Shown here in pieces: positions 1 through 6,087 of a DNA stretch of 64,000 nt. The notes beneath the pieces were generated by a model that was given only the letters and a program-made list of their open reading frames with translations, was not told where the DNA came from and ran no database searches. The stretch's first letter is position 1, and every line of letters begins with the position of its first letter. Source of the DNA: an uncultured Alphaproteobacteria bacterium (GTDB taxonomy: Bacteria; Pseudomonadota; Alphaproteobacteria; Rs-D84); NCBI GenBank assembly GCA_944392535.1, contig CALXWY010000001.1:310001-374000 (forward strand), given 5' to 3'. Position numbers and translations under genes: made by a program.

Positions 1-53
1 CACGCAAAGGTAAACGCGTCGTTGTCGCGGGTTCCGCAGTAAAGGGTAAGTAA
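1..53 (+). CDS. rpsM: 30S ribosomal protein S13, 3' end only
   Basis: Reading from base 3, the last 16 codons give a basic tail (RKGKRVVVAGSAVKGK) ending in TAA at 51-53. This is the usual lysine/arginine-rich C-terminus of S13, which contacts 16S rRNA and the P-site tRNA in the small-subunit head. The rest of the gene lies to the left of the window. Its place 65 bp before rpsK on the same strand is the standard alpha-operon order and supports the call. Too little is present to judge anything else. Confidence 0.85.
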   Translation, partial: RKGKRVVVAGSAVKGK

Positions 54-118
54 ATATATCCAATGGGTAGAGATTAACACCATAGTTAATTGAAGACATC
101 TGATAAAGGGATAAAATA

Positions 119-502
119 ATGGCAGTAACAAAAGCAAAAAAGAAAGTTGTTAAAAAAGTATCGCATGGCATCGCGCATGTTGTTGCGACAAATAATAATA
201 CACGTATCACCATCACTGATCAATCAGGGGCAGTGTTGACATGGGCAACCGCTGGGGCAAATAATTTCAAGGGCGCAAAGAAATCTACGCCGTATGCCGC
301 AACAGTTGTCGCAGATGCAGTTGGTAAGAAAGTCGCAGAAATGGGCATGAAAACAGTTGATGTGTTAATGCGTGGTATTGGCCAGGGGCGTGAATCTGCG
401 GTGCGCGGTTTGGCAAATGCCGGATTGATTGTTCAATCTATTACGGATACAACCCGTATTCCACACAATGGTTGCCGTCCGAAAAAAGTACGTCGTGTAT
501 AA
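119..502 (+). CDS. rpsK: 30S ribosomal protein S11
   Basis: This 127-residue protein has the typical S11 length. It shows the hallmark stretches: an early N-N-N-T-R-I-T-I-T-D segment, the GAKKSTPYAA region, and a C-terminal DTTRIPHNGCRPKK-type tail that binds 16S rRNA in the platform beside S18 and S6. A weak purine-rich ribosome site (GGGATAAAAT) precedes the ATG. It follows rpsM as in most bacteria, but rpoA does not come next. A terminator and a restriction-modification pair lie between them, so the alpha operon is split here. Confidence 0.98.
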   Translation: MAVTKAKKKVVKKVSHGIAHVVATNNNTRITITDQSGAVLTWATAGANNFKGAKKSTPYAATVVADAVGKKVAEMGMKTVDVLMRGIGQGRESAVRGLANAGLIVQSITDTTRIPHNGCRPKKVRRV

Positions 503-630
503 AATATAATAATATATCTACTCGCGGTGGTGGGCGTGTATGTTCTGGTGATACATTTCGCAACCCCCACTGTGTGTATCTGTATCGTTTTGTTTAATTT
601 TCAAATCGGTAATAATCTTGATGTTAAAAT

Positions 631-658
631 AAAAAAATCCGCGGATGCGGATTTTTTT
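631..658 (+). terminator. Intrinsic terminator after rpsK
   Basis: An A-run leads into the hairpin AATCCGC-ggat-GCGGATT followed by seven T. It should end the rpsM-rpsK transcript before the restriction-modification genes. It is the physical break in the alpha operon. Confidence 0.85.
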
Positions 659-671
659 AAATTTAAGTAGA

Positions 672-700
672 TTGGATAAGGTAATTTGTGCTATCATAAT
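672..700 (+). promoter_or_regulatory. Sigma-70-type promoter for the DNA methyltransferase
   Basis: TTGGAT (672-677) and CATAAT (695-700) are separated by 17 bp. A start about seven bases further on falls at or next to the ATG at 708, so the methyltransferase mRNA would be leaderless or nearly so. No Shine-Dalgarno sequence is visible before 708. Inferred from sequence only. Confidence 0.5.
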
Positions 701-707
701 GTTCAGT

Positions 708-1601
708 ATGAATAAATTTGAAAACAAAATTTTTAATCAAGATTGTATCATTGGTATGAAACAATTGCCAAACGATTATGCAGATATTATAATTGCAGAT
801 CCGCCGTATAATATTGGTAAAGATTTTGGTAATAACTCTGACAAACAGAAAAAAAATGATTATATAGAATGGGTAAAGTTGTGGTTATTAGAATGCCAAC
901 GAATATTAAAACCCCATGGCACAATGTTTATATATGGTTTTGACGAGATATTAGCGCATATATCTGTGTTATTGCCAATGGAAAGACAAAGATGGCTTAT
1001 ATGGTATTACACAAATAAAAATGTACCGTCTTTAAATTTTTGGCAACGAAGTCATGAATCTATTTTGTGTTATTGGAGAGAGAAACCCTTGTTTAATAGG
1101 GATGATGTTCGTGAGCCGTACACAGATGGTTTTTTAAAGGGCAGCGCAGGTCGCATTAGACCAAAATCTCAAACCGCTAGATTTGGAGGAAAGACCGAGA
1201 CTGTGTATAAAGCAAATGAAAACGGTGCGTTGCCTCGGGATGTTATTTGTGAGTCTACATTGGCCGGGGGGGCAGCTGTAAAAGAACGAATTATATATTG
1301 TAAGACATGTAAAAAAATTATAGCGCCGTCTGACAGAAAATCACATATTGGGCATAATTTGATTATTCACCCGACACAAAAACCTTTAGCGGTCACAGAT
1401 AGGTTGATAAAGTCATGTTGCCCGAAAAAAGAAGATTTTATTGTGATTATACCTTTTTGTGGTAGTGGCAGTGAATGTATATCCGTTTTAAACAATGGCG
1501 GAAAATACATTGCATATGAAATAAATCCAGACTATGTGTTGCTGGCTCAGAAAAATATAGAGAAATTCATCAGGGCAAGTTTGTTTACAACAGGCCAATA
1601 A
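708..1601 (+). CDS. Type II DNA methyltransferase (DPPY, beta-class order)
   Basis: A SAM-dependent DNA methyltransferase of about 297 residues. The catalytic motif DPPYNIG lies near residue 33, and the SAM-binding motif PFCGSGSE near residue 253. This order (catalytic before FxGxG) is that of beta-class N6-adenine or N4-cytosine enzymes. A CxxC...C/H-like patch (residues about 206-220) could bind a metal. The ATG at 708 is chosen because upstream in-frame ATGs overlap the promoter or terminator. The last 17 bp overlap the convergent endonuclease gene, and the pair forms a type II restriction-modification system. AT-rich codon use (many AGA, ATA, TTA) unlike the ribosomal neighbours suggests horizontal acquisition. 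The recognition sequence cannot be read from the protein. Confidence 0.88.
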   Translation: MNKFENKIFNQDCIIGMKQLPNDYADIIIADPPYNIGKDFGNNSDKQKKNDYIEWVKLWLLECQRILKPHGTMFIYGFDEILAHISVLLPMERQRWLIWYYTNKNVPSLNFWQRSHESILCYWREKPLFNRDDVREPYTDGFLKGSAGRIRPKSQTARFGGKTETVYKANENGALPRDVICESTLAGGAAVKERIIYCKTCKKIIAPSDRKSHIGHNLIIHPTQKPLAVTDRLIKSCCPKKEDFIVIIPFCGSGSECISVLNNGGKYIAYEINPDYVLLAQKNIEKFIRASLFTTGQ

Positions 1602-2310
1602 ATGCATTTTTGGTAAATATGACAAAGCCATTTTTTAATCTTGTAAGTGTTCCGTTTGGGTTGCCGAATTCCAGGAATTCTTTCAAAGAATTTCGTAGTT
1701 CACCGCGGCGTGCAGGGATTATGTAAAATGGGTTTTCGTAATCAGATGCCTTGGGTACTATGTAGTAAATATCTACAACGCCATTGTCGCTTATTACATT
1801 CTTTTGCATTCTTGCTATTTCTGGGCGATGAGTTTCTTTTTTTATTTGTATTTTTAGCTTTTCTGAATTATCCATAGGGTTAACGATGAGAATGTCAACA
1901 TTTTTATGGTCTAGTTCTGTTCCCATTCTGACAGAGCCTTTGCCGAATACAGATTCTGCGACATAGCCTGCATGAATTTGTGTTATTAAGGATGCCCAAG
2001 TGCGGTAAATGCGGGCTTCAAGGCCCTTCTGAAAACAGTCACAATTTCGTCCAAAGCCCGTTTTATTCCAAAAATCCGTAATGTCTTTTTCATGCGTATG
2101 CCAGTAAACGTCGTAATACTTATCAAAAGCTAGTGGTTCGTTTAGGGCGTCTTTGTTTTGCCAATATTGTTCATATATAGTTTTTAGGGCTTGTATATTG
2201 CGTGGTAAATCCATCTCAACCGTTTTTATTTGAGAAAAACGTTTACGATATTGTTCTAAATCTACAGATTCCAGGAATGCGGTGAATTGTTGTAATGTAA
2301 ATTTTGCCAC
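1585..2310 (-). CDS. Restriction endonuclease, TaqI-like family (probable)
   Basis: This 241-residue protein starts at GTG (2310) behind a GGGGGAG ribosome site. Its N-terminus (L-E-Q-Y-R...IKTVEMDLPR...Y-E-Q-Y-W) resembles what I recall of the TaqI/TthHB8I endonuclease family. A later ELDHKNVDILI segment followed about 13 residues on by KIQIKKE fits a PD-(D/E)XK nuclease core with Gln in the variable position. It converges on and overlaps the methyltransferase gene by 17 bp, which strongly supports a cognate pair. The TaqI assignment is from memory and the target site (TCGA in TaqI) is not established here. A beta-class partner methyltransferase differs from M.TaqI. Confidence 0.7.
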   Translation of the reverse strand: MAKFTLQQFTAFLESVDLEQYRKRFSQIKTVEMDLPRNIQALKTIYEQYWQNKDALNEPLAFDKYYDVYWHTHEKDITDFWNKTGFGRNCDCFQKGLEARIYRTWASLITQIHAGYVAESVFGKGSVRMGTELDHKNVDILIVNPMDNSEKLKIQIKKETHRPEIARMQKNVISDNGVVDIYYIVPKASDYENPFYIIPARRGELRNSLKEFLEFGNPNGTLTRLKNGFVIFTKNAFIGLL

Positions 2311-2356
2311 GTTACTCCCCCTCTCTTTCGGCTTTCTTACTTTTTGTTACTTTGTA

Positions 2357-2749
2357 TCATCGTTTGCATGTGCCGCAGCGCGGATTAGGTGACGGGACAT
2401 AGCGACGGGTTGTATATGTTCCGGCCGGTTTGTATGTGATGACCGGTTCGTACACTTGGTAATGGTCAATTACTTCGGTATATGTTTTTACGCGAATAGG
2501 TGCCGGCTTGGCAGGTGTGTGCTTTTTACAGCCGCACCGGCGGCCAACGTCCATAGAAGATGCCGCACGGCATGGGTTTGTATTACGACAAGTTTGCGGA
2601 ACATATGCATCGTCATAAACACGCACGGTGTCCACAGTTATACGTTCGCGAATGGTCACAGTTTCTGTTTCGGCAATGCCGTCAGCATATGCACCACCAA
2701 ACGCGATAAATATGCATGATAGTGCAAAAATCAATATGTTATGTTTCAT
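2357..2749 (-). CDS. Small secreted cysteine-containing protein, unknown function
   Basis: The ATG at 2749 has an AAGGAT ribosome site and begins a 130-residue protein with a clear signal peptide (hydrophobic core then GGAYA-D cleavage context). The mature part has several Cys (RCGCKK near the middle, RCGTCKR at the end) and YxVYEPVITYKP-like Tyr/Pro/Thr-rich stretches. I do not recognise a family. It lies 46 bp upstream of the endonuclease on the same strand and may be co-transcribed with it, but it looks like an envelope protein rather than part of the restriction system. A longer in-frame start at 2803 would destroy the signal peptide. Confidence 0.7.
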   Translation of the reverse strand: MKHNILIFALSCIFIAFGGAYADGIAETETVTIRERITVDTVRVYDDAYVPQTCRNTNPCRAASSMDVGRRCGCKKHTPAKPAPIRVKTYTEVIDHYQVYEPVITYKPAGTYTTRRYVPSPNPRCGTCKR

Positions 2750-2849
2750 AATTATCCTTTTGTTTCGTATATTCAGCCTAGGACAATATTTCTGTGTTGT
2801 CAATTATTTTGTGTCATTATTACAAATGGTCGGCATTATGAATAATTGT

Positions 2850-2878
2850 TTGACTTTTGCGGATTTGTGGTATAAAAT
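2850..2878 (+). promoter_or_regulatory. Promoter for rpoA
   Basis: TTGACT (2850-2855), a 17-bp spacer and TAAAAT (2873-2878; the overlapping TATAAA is 2871-2876). It gives rpoA its own transcription start, needed because the upstream alpha-operon genes are terminated at 631-658. Confidence 0.7.
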
Positions 2879-2953
2879 TCGCGGGCGTGTATGGGAATTC
2901 TGTGCACCAGCCGATTGGCGAAAATGATAAACTAAGCCGAATGGAGGATTTAT

Positions 2954-3982
2954 ATGATTGAAAAAAACTGGGTCACGTTGATTAAGCCCAAAAAACTGAA
3001 AATAACAGTTGATGAAAACAACCCTAATCAAGCGAAATTGGTTGCCGAACCGTTGGAAAAAGGTTTCGGATTAACACTGGGGACGGCGCTGCGTCGGGTA
3101 TTGCTGTCGTCGTTACAGGGGTGTGCGCCGATTTATATTAAAATTGATGGGGTCCAGCATGAATTTTCCAGTCTGTCTGGTGTTCGTGAAGATGTGACGG
3201 ATATTGTATTGAACTTAAAAGGTGTGTATTTCAAGGCTTTGACCGAAGGTCAACACAAGGCAACATTAAAGGTCAAGGGTCCCGCCGTTGTTACCGCTGG
3301 CATGATTGAAACGTCGGGTGGCGTGGAAGTTATGAATAAAGATGCAGAAATTTGCACATTGGATGATGGGGCAAATTTAGATATGGAAATCACATTGAGC
3401 ACAGGTCGCGGATATGTGCCGGCGTCTGCACATGCAGAAGATTTGCCGTTGGGCGTTATCCCAGTTGATTCAATTTTTTCACCAATTTTGAATGTGGCAA
3501 CCGAAGTGTCGGAAACGCGTGTTGGACAGAGTACTGATTATGATAAATTGGAAATGACAGTCAAAACAAATGGTTCTGTATCGCCCGAAGATGCAATTGC
3601 GTTGGCGGCCCGTATTTTGACAGACCAATTGGTTGTCTTTATTAACTTTGAAGATCCAGCGCAAATTAATGCACCGACCGAAGAAGAAAAGGCCAAGGAT
3701 GCATTGCCATTTGATCCAAAATTGTTAAAGCATGTTGATGAACTGGAATTGTCGGTTCGTGCAAATAATTGCTTAAAGAACGACAAGATTAACTGGTTGG
3801 GCGAACTGGTTCAAAAGACCGAAGCGGATATGTTAAAAACACCGAACTTTGGTCGTAAATCTTTGAACGAAATAAAAGTTCAACTGGAAGCAATGGGGTT
3901 AAGTTTGGGAATGGATGTCCCAGGTTGGCCACCGGAAAATATTGCGGAATTGGCCAAAAAGTACGAAGACCCGTACAAGTAA
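2954..3982 (+). CDS. rpoA: DNA-directed RNA polymerase subunit alpha
   Basis: A full-length alpha subunit of 342 residues. The N-terminal dimerisation domain includes the [13 protein letters not shown] signature near residues 43-55, which nucleates RNA polymerase assembly. The alpha-CTD (about residues 270-325, with [14 protein letters not shown] and GRKSLNEIK) contacts UP elements and activators. A GGAGG ribosome site (2943-2947) precedes the ATG. It is read from its own promoter after the restriction-modification genes. The rplQ gene follows 200 bp later, also with its own promoter. No unusual substitutions were noticed. Confidence 0.98.
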   Translation: MIEKNWVTLIKPKKLKITVDENNPNQAKLVAEPLEKGFGLTLGTALRRVLLSSLQGCAPIYIKIDGVQHEFSSLSGVREDVTDIVLNLKGVYFKALTEGQHKATLKVKGPAVVTAGMIETSGGVEVMNKDAEICTLDDGANLDMEITLSTGRGYVPASAHAEDLPLGVIPVDSIFSPILNVATEVSETRVGQSTDYDKLEMTVKTNGSVSPEDAIALAARILTDQLVVFINFEDPAQINAPTEEEKAKDALPFDPKLLKHVDELELSVRANNCLKNDKINWLGELVQKTEADMLKTPNFGRKSLNEIKVQLEAMGLSLGMDVPGWPPENIAELAKKYEDPYK

Positions 3983-4063
3983 TTTAGGTTCATTTTGGGG
4001 CGCCGTCGTTCACCGTTAATACAATGGTGAACGGTGGTTGCTGCCCAGGTGTGATTTAATTGC

Positions 4064-4091
4064 TTTACAAATGCCATGATTGTGTTAGAAT
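4064..4091 (+). promoter_or_regulatory. Promoter for rplQ
   Basis: TTTACA (4064-4069), 16 bp, TAGAAT (4086-4091), giving a leader of about 85 nt before rplQ. An imperfect hairpin (GTTCACC...GGTGAAC, about 4007-4033) lies between rpoA and this promoter. It has no T-run, so it is not a convincing terminator. Confidence 0.6.
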
Positions 4092-4182
4092 CATGGCGAA
4101 AAAAATCCGTATAACTGAAAGAAATTCCAGGATGCGGTGCGTAAATTAATCCCCGCGCGGGGCAGAAACAAAGGATGATAGA

Positions 4183-4722
4183 ATGAGACATATGAAATCA
4201 GGTCGCACTTTTAATCGCGATACTAATGCACGCAAGGCCATGTTTATTGGGCTGGCGAAGAATTTGATTGAAAAAGAACAAATTAAAACGACTTTGCCAA
4301 AGGCCAAAGATTTGCGTGGTGTTGTTGAAAAATTAATTACCCGCGCAAAGACAGATACGGTTGCAAATCGTCGTTTGGTTGCCAGTGAATTGGGCAACAG
4401 TTCGGCGGAAACTGTGAAAAAATTGTTTACAGTATTGGGACCGCGCTATGCAAAACGGCCGGGTGGTTATACCCGTGTGTTAAAGGCTGGATTCCGATAT
4501 GGTGATGCGGCGCCAATGGCAATTATTGAATTGGTTGACCGTGATGAAAATGCGAAAAAAGTTGTAAAACCAGCGGCAGAAAAACAGGAAAAGGCAACTG
4601 AAAAAGTTGCAGACACAGCCGAGAAAAAAGAAAAGGCGCCACGCGCGAAGAAAGCGGCCGCGGCAGATGCAGAAACAACAGAAAAAAAGCCGGCAAAACG
4701 TCGCACAGCAGCCAAAAAATAA
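4183..4722 (+). CDS. rplQ: 50S ribosomal protein L17 with basic/acidic C-terminal tail
   Basis: The first 120 or so residues are standard L17: [13 protein letters not shown] at the start, a REALxxxL-like NLI segment, and the conserved [16 protein letters not shown] stretch. L17 sits near the exit tunnel of the large subunit. The protein continues to 179 residues with a Lys/Ala/Glu-rich, low-complexity tail (about residues 125-179), whereas most bacterial L17 proteins stop at 115-145. Alphaproteobacterial L17 proteins often have a short extension, and this one is long. rplQ ends the split alpha operon and is followed directly by a terminator. Confidence 0.97.
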   Translation: MRHMKSGRTFNRDTNARKAMFIGLAKNLIEKEQIKTTLPKAKDLRGVVEKLITRAKTDTVANRRLVASELGNSSAETVKKLFTVLGPRYAKRPGGYTRVLKAGFRYGDAAPMAIIELVDRDENAKKVVKPAAEKQEKATEKVADTAEKKEKAPRAKKAAAADAETTEKKPAKRRTAAKK

Positions 4723-4745
4723 TTGGTGCATTAATGTAAAAGAAA

Positions 4746-4771
4746 AGCACCCCGCACAGGGGTGTTTTTTA
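4746..4771 (+). terminator. Intrinsic terminator after rplQ
   Basis: GCACCCC-gcaca-GGGGTGT hairpin followed by six T. It ends the rplQ transcript. Confidence 0.85.
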
Positions 4772-4800
4772 TTGCGCGGTATATGATTTGATATTATTGC

Positions 4801-4978
4801 GTGGGATGCAAAGTGTTCTGGCATTGGGATTTAAGAACCAATTGAGTGCGTATGGATTTTTATGCTAAAAAATTCCAACCGATTCGGTTGGAGTATGGCG
4901 AATATGTTGAATAAACCATGCAATTCACTTCAATTGTTATTAAACTGCAACCACCTGTTTTGGGTGGTGTTTGTTTTT
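4801..4978 (+). ncRNA. Orphan copy of a three-copy structured RNA element
   Basis: This gene-free stretch holds the most diverged copy of the element found before the Cys-repeat genes at 49714 and 59414. Helices in order: TCCAACC/GGTTGGA (4874-4880 with 4886-4892); GTATGG/CCATGC (4893-4898 with 4916-4921), which closes the conserved loop CGAATATGTTGAATAAA; a short AATT/AATT hairpin (4922-4925 with 4932-4935); and a terminator-like ACCACC/GGTGGT hairpin (4950-4968) followed by a T-rich run. No open reading frame follows on this strand, because the next gene (5106-5963) is convergent. It could be a remnant that lost its gene, or a free small RNA. The bases to 5105 show nothing else. Confidence 0.5.
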
Positions 4979-5105
4979 GCACAAGGTGCTGAATAATAAG
5001 AAAATTTATCGTTAATTTATATTGTCCGCAAAAAATGTAAAAAGAAATATAAATTGGGACAGGTGCAATACGTGGGATTATAAAAATTCTGTACAATAAA
5101 TAAAC

Positions 5106-5963
5106 TTATCGGGTGCGCTGTAAAACAACAACTGATTCACTGTTTGGGTTTTTGCGGTCTTGGTCCACACGCATTATTTTTGCCCAATTTTGAAATCTGG
5201 ATGCCAAATATTGGTACACTTTGTCCTGTTTTTGTATCCCCATGCGACCAGCCTGGGCGATAATGTACCCATTTGGACGCACGTATGGACGCAAATTCAG
5301 TAATATATCGTGCATTTGGGCACTGCGTAAATATTCAAATATATTTGACAGATTTATCACGTCGTATTCGCGCGTCAGATGTGTGTGCAGTGATTCAATG
5401 TCGGTCCATATGAAATTGAACGGTTGTGATATTTTTTTACGCATCCCATCATATTCTGATTCTGTGGGAATGTTTTCTTGGTAATATATTGGTTCTATGC
5501 CTTGGCTGAATATCGCGCATTTTGGCATGTTTTGAACAAATTGACGGCTGGCATCTGGTACAGATGGTAATATCTGGGCCAGGCCGGTGTCGTATGTGCA
5601 ATTGTGCATATCGTTCAACAGGGTTATATAATCTGGACGTGATAATTTATGCAAGGCTGTGGATTTTATATCCATCGCCACTTTGGCACAAAAAGACACA
5701 TCAAATGTATCAATATGCTTTGCACCACGCAGTGCGTAAAACATTGGTTGGTCCCCACTGGCCGCGACCGTCAATACATTATCGCATATCCCAGATGTTA
5801 ATCCAGAAATCCAACGAATGTTTTCGTTCGTTAAAACGTATGACGGCGAATATTTGGCAAACATAGGATTGCTTACATTACTGTATATGCCAACGCCGTC
5901 ACCGTGCCGGATATAGCACTGTTTCGCATCGTAAATATTAAAAGTTCGTTCTGGTCGTTTCAT
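5106..5963 (-). CDS. SAM-dependent transferase, DUF3419/BtaA-like (putative)
   Basis: This 285-residue soluble protein has a Rossmann-type SAM-binding motif (VLTVAASGDQPMFYALRGA, residues about 64-82), followed by an acidic strand end (DTFDVS). A later NLSNIFEYL stretch resembles the post-motif region of DUF3419 proteins, such as the 3-amino-3-carboxypropyl transferase BtaA of betaine-lipid synthesis. The mid-protein Cys residues are not arranged as a metal site. The ATG has an AAGGGA ribosome site. The gene stands alone between the orphan RNA element and the divergent Cys-rich gene, so context gives no substrate. A plain methyltransferase is the main alternative. Confidence 0.55.
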   Translation of the reverse strand: MKRPERTFNIYDAKQCYIRHGDGVGIYSNVSNPMFAKYSPSYVLTNENIRWISGLTSGICDNVLTVAASGDQPMFYALRGAKHIDTFDVSFCAKVAMDIKSTALHKLSRPDYITLLNDMHNCTYDTGLAQILPSVPDASRQFVQNMPKCAIFSQGIEPIYYQENIPTESEYDGMRKKISQPFNFIWTDIESLHTHLTREYDVINLSNIFEYLRSAQMHDILLNLRPYVRPNGYIIAQAGRMGIQKQDKVYQYLASRFQNWAKIMRVDQDRKNPNSESVVVLQRTR

Positions 5964-5979
5964 CTTTATGTCCCTTAAA

Positions 5980-6007
5980 TATATAGTACTGGAATAAAAA
6001 ATGTCAA
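5980..6007 (-). promoter_or_regulatory. Promoter for the DUF3419-like gene
   Basis: On the minus strand TTGACA (6007-6002), 16 bp and TATATA (5985-5980) precede the ribosome site AAGGGA. It lies in the divergent region shared with the 6088 gene. Confidence 0.7.
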
Positions 6008-6087
6008 GTTGTTAATTTTTTATAAAAAATGTTTTCAATAACTTTGTAAAATGTGATAAAATTAAATAAATTGTTGAGGGGTTTTTC

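Noticed and set aside
644..707. Upstream starts (645, 699) for the DNA methyltransferase
   Set aside because: 645 lies within the terminator hairpin and 699 within the -10 box. The 708 ATG fits the promoter and the usual family N-terminus.
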